DNA of 10,267 nt from an uncultured Ruminococcus sp. (GCA_902773265.1 CACYDZ010000003.1:1-10267); one strand, 5' to 3'; shown: positions 1 through 6,368, numbered from the stretch's first letter. Numbers and translations: made by a program. The notes: a model not told the origin generated them from the sequence alone.

Positions 1-1
1 A

Positions 2-2053
2 GGTGATGAAGAAAATGTTACCGTTCCGCAGACGATTAACGGCAAAACAGTAACCGCTATTGGTGAACAGGCTTTTTATTCTTGCCAGACAGTTAAGAAC
101 ATTATTCTTCCCAACAGTATCCAGACTATCGAAGAATGGGCATTTTCATGGTGTGCTAACCTTACAAGAATTACGCTTTCCAATCAGCTCACCGAAATCA
201 AACCTTATGCTTTCAGTCAGACCGGTGCTTTGGTGAGCATTACTATACCCGACAGTGTTACTAAAATCGGCAACAATGCTTTTGAGAGTTCGGGTATTTA
301 TGAGATTACCATTCCTGATACAGTTACCGAAATAGGTGAGGCTGCGTTCTGGGAATGTGTCAATCTGGAAACACTGCCTAATCTTGCAGGTCTTACCGCC
401 ATCAGTGAAGATACCTTTTTCGGATGTGAAAAGCTGAAAAATATTATTATCCCTGATAATATCAAATCTATCGGACAGTGTGCATTCTGTGCCTGCGAAG
501 CGGCAGTAGATGTTGTTGTTCCTGAAGGTGTCACCTATTTATCACAGGGAGCATTCAGCGGTTGTACAGGCATGAAAAATATTACACTCCCCGAAAGTCT
601 GAAAACTGTCGGAGTAGTATGTTTTGAAAACTGTGAGAATATCGAAAATGTATACTATGCAGGCAGTAAAGGACAATGGAACGCTATTGATATTGATATA
701 TATTATGATGCCAACCGTTGGCTGGAAAATGCAACAATTCATTGTAATGTCGGCAAAGTTGCCGAAGAAATTTCTATCAGTGACACAGAACTGACCTTAT
801 ATGTAGGTGACCAAAAAACGCTTACCACCAGCCGTATAACAGGCAATACAGATTATGTATGGAAAAGCGATGATACCGGTTATATTACTGTCAATAAAGC
901 AGGTCGTATTGTGGCAAGAGAATCGACCGGTGAGGATTGGTCAGTAAAAGTTTATGCTAAGTATAAAGACGGTAAGGCTGTGGCTTGTAAAGTTCATATT
1001 TTAGAGAAACCTGTTGTTACGCTTGATAAAACACAGCTGGATATGAGTGTAGCAGATATGTACACCTTGCAACCGTCTGTAACACCCGAAGATGCAAGTG
1101 TTACCTATACTTTTAAAAGCAGTAATGCCAATGTAGCTACTGTAAACAAAAACGGTCGTGTTGTAGCCAGAGGTGAGGGTACAGCGAATATTACTGTTAC
1201 CGCTTCCAACGGAGCAAAAACAGTCTGTGTGGTCAATGTAGTACCGCAGAAAACTGTTGTACTGGACAAGTCAACGCTTGAATTGTCCGTTATGGAAATG
1301 TATACCTTAAAACCGTCTGTATCTCCACAGGATGAAACAGCTACCTATACTTTTAAAAGCAGTAATACCAATGTTGCTACCGTCAATAAATCAGGTCGTG
1401 TTGTAGCCAGAGGTGAGGGTACAGCAAATATTACCGTCATTGCTTCAAACGGTGCAAAAGCTACTTGTCAGGTTACAGTAATTCCGCAGAGAACACTTAC
1501 TTTGGAAAGTGACAATGTAACTTTAGAACTTAAAGAGATGTATACTATTGTACCAATTATGACACCTGCTGATGATACCGTTACCTATACTTTTAAGAGT
1601 AACAATACAGAGGTTGCTACTGTCAACAAATCAGGTCGTGTTGTGGCAAGAGATTATGGTGTAGCCAATATTACGGTAAAAGCATCCAATGGTCTTAGCA
1701 AAGTATGTCAGATAGTTGTAGAAGAAGATGAACCTGTTGAACAGAGTATCGTTTACTTCAATCCGTCAGCTATTGCTAACGGTAAGGAAAGATGGGCAGT
1801 GTATACATGGAACTCTCTCATCGGCGAACAGTGGCTGGATATGACAGAAAATGGCGGTCTGTATCAGGTTACTTTACCTGACGAATTTACGAATTATATC
1901 CTTGTCAGAATGAACGGTGCTTCTACCGAAAATAACTGGAATAACAAATGGAATCAAAGTCTGAACATGAAATATTCCGCTGAAACAAATCTTATTACCG
2001 CAACAGGTTGGGGCAGTGGAGATAAATTTAATGTAACAGAAAGTAAAAAATAA
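2..2053 (+). CDS. BspA-like leucine-rich-repeat / Ig-like (Big_2) surface protein, 5' partial
   Basis: The reading frame is open from the left edge, so the N-terminus and any signal peptide lie outside the window; 683 residues are visible. The TTG at 230 sits inside a repeat and is not a credible start. Three regions follow in order. Bases 2-755 encode BspA-type LRR_5 repeats of about 22-23 residues (pattern I.LP.s...IG..AF..C..L). Bases 760-1005 encode a diverged Ig-like domain, followed by three Big_2 domains in exact 240-bp register (1012-1731). Bases 1743-2050 encode a C-terminal module with AVYTWN, LVRMNG and NNWNNKWNQ. From memory this resembles a module common in secreted Ruminococcus proteins and possibly carbohydrate-binding. 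No LPXTG signal, dockerin or C-terminal membrane segment is visible. By family it is probably an exported adhesion or binding protein; the ligand is unknown. Confidence 0.9.
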   Translation, partial: GDEENVTVPQTINGKTVTAIGEQAFYSCQTVKNIILPNSIQTIEEWAFSWCANLTRITLSNQLTEIKPYAFSQTGALVSITIPDSVTKIGNNAFESSGIYEITIPDTVTEIGEAAFWECVNLETLPNLAGLTAISEDTFFGCEKLKNIIIPDNIKSIGQCAFCACEAAVDVVVPEGVTYLSQGAFSGCTGMKNITLPESLKTVGVVCFENCENIENVYYAGSKGQWNAIDIDIYYDANRWLENATIHCNVGKVAEEISISDTELTLYVGDQKTLTTSRITGNTDYVWKSDDTGYITVNKAGRIVARESTGEDWSVKVYAKYKDGKAVACKVHILEKPVVTLDKTQLDMSVADMYTLQPSVTPEDASVTYTFKSSNANVATVNKNGRVVARGEGTANITVTASNGAKTVCVVNVVPQKTVVLDKSTLELSVMEMYTLKPSVSPQDETATYTFKSSNTNVATVNKSGRVVARGEGTANITVIASNGAKATCQVTVIPQRTLTLESDNVTLELKEMYTIVPIMTPADDTVTYTFKSNNTEVATVNKSGRVVARDYGVANITVKASNGLSKVCQIVVEEDEPVEQSIVYFNPSAIANGKERWAVYTWNSLIGEQWLDMTENGGLYQVTLPDEFTNYILVRMNGASTENNWNNKWNQSLNMKYSAETNLITATGWGSGDKFNVTESKK
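1012..1731 (+). repeat. Three tandem 240-bp repeats encoding Big_2 domains
   Basis: Three in-frame units of 240 bp (80 codons) lie at about 1012-1251, 1252-1491 and 1492-1731 with no length variation. The marker ACCTATACTTTTAA occurs at 1103, 1343 and 1583, exactly 240 bp apart. Each unit encodes TYTFKS.N..VATVNK.GRVVAR. Units 1 and 2 are closer to each other (both RVVARGEGTANITV) than to unit 3, which suggests a recent duplication or gene conversion. Confidence 0.9.
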
Positions 2054-2344
2054 TTGTCAGCAAAGTGACGGATATCATTACTATTCATCGCTGAAAGTTC
2101 TGGAAAAGCACATGATTTTGCTTTATAGAAAAGTAAAATCGGGTGTCGTGTACTTGACAGCATCAACGAGCAGGCTGACAGCAGTTATACTGACTTGTGA
2201 AAGAAGAAAACCATCGTATTTCATGGAAGCGTATTTTTAATACCAAAATTAAATTTGATTTGTGAAATCATCAATTTTGAATTGTGATTTTCATTTCTGA
2301 GAAAATCTGTTTACAGCATTATAGAAATAAAATTGATTTTGTTA
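2054..2344. other. Intergenic spacer, no gene supported
   Basis: About 290 bases separate the surface-protein gene from the next promoter. I see no ribosome-binding-site-supported ORF. There is no classical GC-rich terminator. The only structures are an imperfect A/T-rich hairpin near 2114-2140 (GATTTT pairing with AAAATC) and an imperfect AT-rich inverted repeat near 2245-2290. Either could help end the upstream transcript, but neither has a clear U-tract. Confidence 0.5.
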
Positions 2345-2373
2345 TTTACAGACAAAAAAATTATTGTTATAAT
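2345..2373 (+). promoter_or_regulatory. Extended -10 sigma-A-type promoter for the small peptide gene
   Basis: TTTACA at 2345-2350 is followed after 17 bp by a perfect TATAAT at 2368-2373, with the extended -10 TG at 2365-2366. Transcription would begin near 2380, about 97 bases upstream of the small ORF at 2477. All elements are close to consensus, so this should be a strong housekeeping promoter unless it is repressed. Confidence 0.75.
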
Positions 2374-2413
2374 ATCCTTAATGGTTATTGCAAAAATAAG
2401 CATTAAGGATATT
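2371..2413. promoter_or_regulatory. 13-bp perfect inverted repeat overlapping the -10 box
   Basis: AATATCCTTAATG (2371-2383) is perfectly repeated in inverse as CATTAAGGATATT (2401-2413), with a 17-base gap and 30 bp between arm centres, about three helical turns. The left arm overlaps the last bases of the -10 box and the predicted start point. A full RNA hairpin would therefore be mostly missing from the transcript. This geometry suits a protein operator better than a terminator, but no regulator is identified. Confidence 0.5.
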
Positions 2414-2476
2414 TATTCTATATTGTTATTTGCCGTTACAGTTGACTATTAAGAGGAATTAAAGAGGTTTTTGCAA

Positions 2477-2599
2477 ATGGAAAAGGAAAAATATATTCCT
2501 ACAAAAATGGAAATTGTTGAATTTGATGAAGAAGATATCATTACCAATAGTGATGGTATAGAGTATGAAGAAGATGAATTACCGTTGATTGGTCCATAA
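2477..2599 (+). CDS. Small acidic peptide, 40 aa, unknown function
   Basis: The ATG at 2477 follows an AGAGG ribosome binding site (2463-2467) at 9-base spacing, and a near-consensus promoter lies upstream, so this is probably a real gene. The peptide starts MEKEKYIPTKMEIVEF, continues with DEEDIITNSDG, and ends with a Glu/Asp-rich stretch and PLIGP. It is strongly acidic, with no Cys, no membrane segment and no signal peptide. From memory, many clostridial genomes carry short peptides of the pattern Y..P..E...F..EDVIT.S of unknown role, and this one fits. The early Lys/Tyr/Pro part followed by DxITxS could be a leader-like layout, but no peptide-modifying enzyme or exporter is nearby. Function is not assigned. 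Confidence 0.65.
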   Translation: MEKEKYIPTKMEIVEFDEEDIITNSDGIEYEEDELPLIGP

Positions 2600-2600
2600 A

Positions 2601-2647
2601 AAATTTTCCATCGTTCAGCGGAAATTTTCTGATATAAAATGAACGAT
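2601..2647 (+). other. Hairpin with possible pseudoknot downstream of the small peptide gene
   Basis: Just after the stop codon, AAATTTTCC (2601-2609) can pair with GGAAATTT (2620-2627) with one bulged T. The loop carries ATCGTTCA (2610-2617), an exact complement of TGAACGAT at 2640-2647, which is the layout of an H-type pseudoknot. It may act as a weak terminator or 3'-end stabiliser. There is no proper U-tract and the region is AT-rich, so chance pairing is possible. Confidence 0.3.
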
Positions 2648-2670
2648 TCTTAAATATTTACGATTATGTA

Positions 2671-2699
2671 TTGAATTAAAAGACAGTTTATTATATAAT
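2671..2699 (+). promoter_or_regulatory. Sigma-A-type promoter for the SPFH/zinc-ribbon gene
   Basis: TTGAAT at 2671-2676 and a perfect TATAAT at 2694-2699 are separated by 17 bp. Transcription would start near 2706, giving a leader of about 68 bases before the ATG at 2774. I see no extra structure in the leader. Confidence 0.7.
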
Positions 2700-2773
2700 A
2701 GCAATAGAAGTGTACATAATCAACAAATAATACAGTTCATTCAATTTTTATTTACACAAAGGAGAGATAAATT

Positions 2774-4072
2774 ATGGGAATTATCAGAGCAGCGTTTAAT
2801 GCGGCAAGCGGAGCTTTAGGCGACCAGTACGGCGAAGTTATTGAGCCACCCTCCAATATGTCCAACACCGTTGTATTTGCACCGGGTCAGAATGCCCGAG
2901 CTAACGACCGTCACAATACCAACAGAGGAACCAGCAATGTTGTTTCCAACGGTTCATTAATTCATGTATGGCCTAATACAATGATGTTGTTGGTAGACGG
3001 CGGTAAAGTTATTGCAGCGTCTTGCGAAGAAGGTTATTACAAAGTCAGCGACAGCACATCTCCCTCTATCTTTGCGGGACAGTGGAAAGATGCTTTCAAG
3101 GATACCTTTGAGCGTCTTAAATTCGGCGGTACAACCCCCAGAAGTCAGCGTGTATTCTATATCAATATGCAGGAAATTCGTGGTATCAAATATGGTACAA
3201 GCAATGCGATGAACTACTTTGACGCTATGTATCAGGCAGAACTCTTTATCAGAGCTCACGGTACTTATTCTTTGAGAATTGTAGACCCGATGAAATTCTA
3301 TCACGAAGTTGTTGATAAGGGCAGTGCTATGTCCAATCAGATTATTGATATCAACAATATCAAAACCCAGTTCAATGAGGAATTTCTTACCGAACTGCGT
3401 AACTCTCTTGGTCAGATGTCTATTGACGGCTATCCTATCTTCCAGTTACACGGCAATACCAGAAACCTGACGAAATACCTCAATACCGCTCTTGATGAAG
3501 ACTGGCGTAATCTCAGAGGTATGGAAATCGTAGAAACAACCATTTCTATCTCTTATGACCAGGATTCCGAAAAAATCGTTAAAGAGCGTTCACAAGGTAT
3601 GATGTTCAGCAATCCACAAGTACAGTCGGGTTACATGGCTAAAAATGTTGCAGAAGGTATCCGTAATGCCGGCAGTAATTCAGGCGGTGCAGTGGGCGGA
3701 TTTATGGGCTTCAATATGGGTATGAATACGGGTGCAAATGTTATGCAGGGATATCAGAACCAGCCCTATCAACAGCAAGGCGGTTTCCAGACACCTCAGC
3801 CCAGACAGGCAGGACAAAACAATAATGCCAATTCCTGGACTTGTTCCTGCGGAGCAACCAATACAGGTAAATTTTGTAACGAATGTGGTAAACAGAAACC
3901 TCAGCAGAACAGCGGTGGCTGGACTTGTTCCTGCGGAGCAACCAATAAGGGCAAATTCTGCAGCGAATGTGGTAAGCCTATGCCGTCGGGGACAAAATGT
4001 TCCAAATGTGGCTATGAACTTCAGCCCGGACAGTCCTCTAAATTCTGTCCTGAATGTGGTAACAAATTATAA
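2774..4072 (+). CDS. SPFH/Band-7 domain protein with three C-terminal zinc ribbons (YdjI-like)
   Basis: This 432-residue protein starts at an ATG preceded by AAAGGAG (2758-2764) at 9-base spacing. Residues about 20-275 match the SPFH/'virion core protein-like' family that includes Bacillus subtilis YdjI: the N-terminal start MGIIRAAF, then VFYINMQEIRGIKYGTS and the Band-7 portion AELFIRAHGTYSLRIVDP (155-172). Residues 300-353 form a flexible Gly/Asn/Gln/Met-rich linker. Three zinc ribbons follow: C357/C359/C368/C371, C385/C387/C396/C399 and C409/C412/C425/C428. The first two are near-identical copies; the third is a classic CxxC-x12-CxxC ribbon. Family members are linked to membrane-stress scaffolds with PspA-type proteins in Bacillus, but no such partner is in view. 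It has its own promoter and looks monocistronic. No membrane segment is evident. The cellular role is inferred only. Confidence 0.85.
   Translation: MGIIRAAFNAASGALGDQYGEVIEPPSNMSNTVVFAPGQNARANDRHNTNRGTSNVVSNGSLIHVWPNTMMLLVDGGKVIAASCEEGYYKVSDSTSPSIFAGQWKDAFKDTFERLKFGGTTPRSQRVFYINMQEIRGIKYGTSNAMNYFDAMYQAELFIRAHGTYSLRIVDPMKFYHEVVDKGSAMSNQIIDINNIKTQFNEEFLTELRNSLGQMSIDGYPIFQLHGNTRNLTKYLNTALDEDWRNLRGMEIVETTISISYDQDSEKIVKERSQGMMFSNPQVQSGYMAKNVAEGIRNAGSNSGGAVGGFMGFNMGMNTGANVMQGYQNQPYQQQGGFQTPQPRQAGQNNNANSWTCSCGATNTGKFCNECGKQKPQQNSGGWTCSCGATNKGKFCSECGKPMPSGTKCSKCGYELQPGQSSKFCPECGNKL
3836..3978 (+). repeat. Tandem 84-bp duplication within the zinc-ribbon region
   Basis: A 28-base stretch at 3836-3863 recurs identically at 3920-3947, 84 bp (28 codons) later. 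Similarity then continues through the FC.ECGK codons to about 3978. The unit encodes one CxC...CxxC zinc ribbon plus a QQNSGG linker. The nucleotide identity points to a recent duplication, with the third ribbon older and of a different type. Confidence 0.8.
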
Positions 4073-4108
4073 TTCATGTTCCTGACAAAATAAAATTTTC
4101 CTGAAGTC

Positions 4109-4137
4109 TTGCAAAAAATATCTTGCTATGGTATAAT
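4109..4137 (+). promoter_or_regulatory. Extended -10 promoter for rplS
   Basis: TTGCAA at 4109-4114 lies 17 bp before a perfect TATAAT at 4132-4137, with an extended TG at 4129-4130. The start point would be near 4144, leaving an untranslated leader of about 140 bases before rplS. Confidence 0.75.
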
Positions 4138-4143
4138 ATTCGG

Positions 4144-4271
4144 GCATTTAAGTTCCGTTATGAAAATAATGGGGGTTAATGCCTGCTATGGCAACATAGC
4201 ATGACATTAAAGCGGACAGTCCTCTGTTCTGACGCTTATCGTTTGCGTGAACAAGAATGTCTGAAAACTAC
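4144..4271 (+). ncRNA. Structured rplS 5' leader, candidate L19 autoregulatory leader
   Basis: The leader folds into clear hairpins. TGCTATG (4184-4190) and CATAGCA (4195-4201) form a perfect 7-bp stem closed by a GCAA (GNRA) tetraloop. Below it, TTAATG (4176-4181) pairs with CATTAA (4205-4210) across an internal loop. A second hairpin is suggested by ACAG-TCCT-CTGT with flanking AGCG/CGCT (about 4211-4236). Firmicutes are known to have an L19 leader RNA before rplS through which the ribosomal protein represses itself. Position and overall form agree, but I cannot check the consensus, so an unrelated structured leader remains possible. Confidence 0.55.
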
Positions 4272-4285
4272 AGGAGGATTTGAAA

Positions 4286-4630
4286 ATGGATGCGTTAAAA
4301 ACGATTGCTGCCGATTCTTTGAAAAGTGAATTACCTCAGTTCGGTATTGGTGACACAGTAAGGGTAAGCGTAAACATTCGTGAGGGTGACAAGGAAAGAA
4401 TCCAGATGTTTGAGGGTACCGTCATTGCCAAAAGAGGCAGTGGTGTGTCAGCAACTTTCACGGTAAGGCGTGTTTCCTATGGTGTAGGTGTAGAGAGAGT
4501 TTTCCCGGTACATTCACCTAATGTCAAAGATGTCAAAGTTGTCAGATACGGTAAAGTCAGAAGAAGCAAACTGTATTATCTGCGTGACAGAGTTGGTAAA
4601 GCAGCTAAAGTTAAAGAACAAATTCGCTGA
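4286..4630 (+). CDS. rplS: 50S ribosomal protein L19
   Basis: The protein has 114 residues, the usual L19 length. I chose the ATG at 4286 because AGGAGG (4272-4277) lies 8 bases before it. The in-frame TTG at 4280 is too close to that site and would add only two residues. Diagnostic stretches are the [11 protein letters not shown] core, [15 protein letters not shown] and the basic [12 protein letters not shown] near the C-terminus. L19 sits at the interface of the 30S and 50S subunits. In many Firmicutes rplS ends an rpsP-rimM-trmD cluster; here it stands alone behind its own promoter and leader, followed by a terminator and lepB. Confidence 0.97.
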   Translation: MDALKTIAADSLKSELPQFGIGDTVRVSVNIREGDKERIQMFEGTVIAKRGSGVSATFTVRRVSYGVGVERVFPVHSPNVKDVKVVRYGKVRRSKLYYLRDRVGKAAKVKEQIR

Positions 4631-4645
4631 TAGTGTGATACTATC
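4629..4645 (+). other. Small hairpin overlapping the rplS stop codon
   Basis: GATAGT (4629-4634) and ACTATC (4640-4645) form a perfect 6-bp stem with loop GTGAT. The left arm includes the last two bases of the rplS TGA stop. It sits just before the terminator and may protect the mRNA end or be incidental. Confidence 0.35.
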
Positions 4646-4653
4646 CAACATTC

Positions 4654-4682
4654 AAGGGACGGGTCTATTCGTCCCTTTTTTG
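4654..4682 (+). terminator. Rho-independent terminator after rplS
   Basis: AAGGGACG (4654-4661) pairs perfectly with CGTCCCTT (4670-4677) around an 8-base loop and runs into a U-rich end (TTTTTTG). This is a good intrinsic terminator. With no clear promoter between it and lepB at 4713, lepB probably depends on partial readthrough. Confidence 0.85.
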
Positions 4683-4712
4683 TTATCTGCATAAAAGGAG
4701 AAAACGATATCT

Positions 4713-5294
4713 ATGGAAGAAAAAACGATTATTCCCGCCGATACACAGGAAGAAGAGGAAGAAGTCACCCTTACACAGAGTTGTTATGAATGGTTACATA
4801 CTTTTATTATTGCTATTGCTCTGGTAGTTCTGATACTGACTTTTGTTTTCCGACTGGTTGATGTTGACGGAGAATCTATGATGGATACCCTGCGGGATAA
4901 AGACAGATTGATTGTCACCAACTTTCTTTATCAACCCGAAAATGGCGATATTGTTGTTATCAGTCACGGACAAAATCTGAATAAACCCATTATCAAGCGT
5001 GTGATTGCCACAGAGGGACAAAGTCTGAAAATTGATTTTCAGAAAGGAATCGTATCTGTCAATGGTGCGGTCATTGACGAACCCTATATCAAAGCTCTCA
5101 CTACCAAACAAGGTGATGCCGAAATTCCTGAAGTTATTCCTGAAGGTATGGTATTTGTCATGGGGGATAACAGAAATCATTCTACCGACAGCCGTTTTTC
5201 TACGGTAGGTCTTATCCCCGTAACCAATATTATAGGCAAAGCACAATTCAGGGTCAGTCCTTTCAACAGTTTCGGTAAAATCTATCAGGAATAA
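4713..5294 (+). CDS. lepB: Signal peptidase I
   Basis: This 193-residue type I signal peptidase of the short Gram-positive (SipS-like) form cleaves signal peptides of exported proteins at the outer face of the membrane. An acidic N-terminal cytoplasmic tail (1-24) precedes one membrane segment (about 29-48). The nucleophile is Ser55 in VDGESMMDTL and the general base Lys95 in IIKRVIA. The conserved GDNR box is at 151-154, continuing into HSTDSR. GGAG (4697-4700) lies 12 bases before the ATG, slightly long. The rplS-lepB order is common in Firmicutes. The next gene follows within about 15 bases and is probably co-transcribed. Confidence 0.96.
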   Translation: MEEKTIIPADTQEEEEEVTLTQSCYEWLHTFIIAIALVVLILTFVFRLVDVDGESMMDTLRDKDRLIVTNFLYQPENGDIVVISHGQNLNKPIIKRVIATEGQSLKIDFQKGIVSVNGAVIDEPYIKALTTKQGDAEIPEVIPEGMVFVMGDNRNHSTDSRFSTVGLIPVTNIIGKAQFRVSPFNSFGKIYQE

Positions 5295-5311
5295 AGGAGT
5301 ATCGTCTTACG
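5293..5311 (+). promoter_or_regulatory. Ribosome binding site and putative ACG start codon of the radical SAM gene
   Basis: AAAGGAG at 5293-5299 overlaps the lepB stop. Nine bases later, in the frame of the downstream gene, is ACG (5309-5311). No in-frame ATG or GTG lies between the upstream in-frame stop (5276-5278) and the first internal candidate, and the only TTG is at 5354, inside the conserved domain. ACG is one base from ATG and has the same 9-base spacing as the 2774 gene, so it is the best positional start. Confidence 0.5.
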
Positions 5312-6193
5312 GAAACTTATTATTGTCAGGTATGTCCACGAAAATGTCATGCGTTGCGAAATGCTGACAGCGGTAACGGATTTTGTCAGATGGGAAATAA
5401 CCCTGTCGTGGCAAGAGTAGCTGAACATATGTGGGAAGAACCCTGTATCAGTGGTACAAGAGGCAGTGGAACGATATTTTTCAGCGGTTGTGTGATGAAG
5501 TGTGTATTTTGTCAGAATTACAAAATTTCTACCGAAAATTTCGGCAAAATACTCACTCCCTCTCAGCTTGCCGACTGCTATAAGTATCTGGAAGAAAAAA
5601 ATGTGCATAATATTAATCTGGTCAATCCTACACATTTTATCCCCTCTATCATCGCCAGTCTGGATATTTACAAACCCAATATACCTGTTGTCTACAACTG
5701 CGGGGGATATGAAGATGTGGGTATGCTGGAAAAACTGAAAGGCTATGTGGATATCTATTTACCTGATTTTAAATATGCTGATGATACGGTTGCCTTACAG
5801 TATTCCAAAGTCAGAAATTATTCGGAAACGGCTTTGCTTGCCCTGAAAGAAATGTTTACCCAACAACCACAGAATATTTTTGATAAAGATGGTATTCTGC
5901 AAAAAGGTGTTATTGTCCGACATTTACTTTTACCCTCCCATACTAAAAATGCTATGGCGGTTATTGATTTGCTGAAAAAAAATTTCGGAACAAACATTAC
6001 CATCAGCTTGATGGCACAGTATATTCCCTGCGGAAAGGCTCATCTCTATCCCAAAATTAACCGCAAAATTACGAAAAGAGAATATCAGAAAGTTCTGCAA
6101 TATCTGGAACAGTCGGAAATCAGTGGCTATATTCAGGAACTTTCTTCTGCTGATGATGACTATATTCCTGATTTCAATTTGCAAGATGTTTAA
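5309..6193 (+). CDS. PflX-type radical SAM protein (COG1313 family)
   Basis: The product resembles the uncharacterised PflX group, homologous to pyruvate formate-lyase activating enzymes. From the putative ACG start it has 294 residues, a full family length. Features in order: an N-terminal cysteine cluster (C6, C9, C13 in YYCQVCPRKC, and C26 in GFCQMG), EEPCISGTRGSGTIFFSGC, the radical SAM 4Fe-4S motif CX3CX2C (C61, C65, C68) followed by QNYKIS, then INLVNPTHF, PVVYNCGGYED, VDIYLPDFKY, VRHLLLPSH and SLMAQYIP. Starting at TTG 5354 would delete three of the four N-terminal cysteines, so that start is unlikely. The substrate is unknown; no obvious glycyl-radical partner is nearby. It follows lepB closely and ends at a terminator. 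Confidence 0.88.
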   Translation, partial: TETYYCQVCPRKCHALRNADSGNGFCQMGNNPVVARVAEHMWEEPCISGTRGSGTIFFSGCVMKCVFCQNYKISTENFGKILTPSQLADCYKYLEEKNVHNINLVNPTHFIPSIIASLDIYKPNIPVVYNCGGYEDVGMLEKLKGYVDIYLPDFKYADDTVALQYSKVRNYSETALLALKEMFTQQPQNIFDKDGILQKGVIVRHLLLPSHTKNAMAVIDLLKKNFGTNITISLMAQYIPCGKAHLYPKINRKITKREYQKVLQYLEQSEISGYIQELSSADDDYIPDFNLQDV

Positions 6194-6220
6194 GCGAGGG
6201 TTATCCCCTCGCTTTGTTTT
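6194..6220 (+). terminator. Rho-independent terminator after the radical SAM gene
   Basis: GCGAGGG (6194-6200) pairs with CCCTCGC (6206-6212) around a 5-base loop and is followed by TTTGTTTT. It starts directly after the stop codon and closes the lepB-radical SAM unit. Confidence 0.9.
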
Positions 6221-6231
6221 GCGGGGCGTGA

Positions 6232-6335
6232 GTTAAGGGCTTTGCCCTTAACAATCCTATGAGGGGCTTTGCCCCTCACCCCCACAAACTTTTTGAAAAA
6301 AGTTTGACAAAAACTTTTCCGGCTCACTTCGTTCG
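6232..6335 (+). repeat. Intergenic multi-hairpin repeat, copy A (forward)
   Basis: Three hairpins lie in a row: GTTAAGGGC/GCCCTTAAC (6232-6252), TGAGGGGC/GCCCCTCA (6260-6278) and AAACTTTTT/AAAAAGTTT (6286-6305). A conserved tail GACAAAAACTTTT (6306-6318) and a TCACTTCGTT-type end (to 6335) follow. The same series occurs at 6369-6496, 9101-9227 and 10165-10267. This copy lacks the first hairpin seen in copies B and C. No coding capacity is visible. Confidence 0.85.
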
Positions 6336-6368
6336 ATAATCTTTATCACAAGTTCAGCTTACACAACT
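6336..6368. other. Spacer between inverted repeat copies A and B
   Basis: These 33 bases separate the tails of two copies that point toward each other. They contain only a weak 5-bp stem (TTCAG/CTGAA). I see no promoter or gene. The whole stretch 6194-6525 is thus terminator plus repeats plus the ribosome binding site of the next gene. Confidence 0.5.

Noticed and set aside
1954..2166. 70-codon ORF on the minus strand
   Set aside because: It overlaps the end of the surface-protein gene, lacks a ribosome binding site and matches no family known to me.
2054..2240. Possible decayed coding sequence after the surface-protein gene, including a 42-codon ATG ORF at 2113 and protein-like stretches in the frame of the upstream gene
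   Set aside because: No ribosome binding site, several in-frame stops and no recognisable family; it could be chance.
2477..2599. Assigning the small peptide as a bacteriocin or lanthipeptide precursor
   Set aside because: It has no Cys, no double-Gly motif, and no modifying enzyme or exporter gene nearby, so that function cannot be supported.
3732..4085. 117-codon ORF overlapping the SPFH gene in another frame
   Set aside because: It is a shadow created by the repeated zinc-ribbon codons; no start signal or independent function.
4027..4225. A shared 13-base string CGGACAGTCCTCT in the SPFH gene (4027-4039) and in the rplS leader (4213-4225)
   Set aside because: Surrounding bases do not match, and in each place it fits its own context (codons, hairpin). 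Most likely coincidence.
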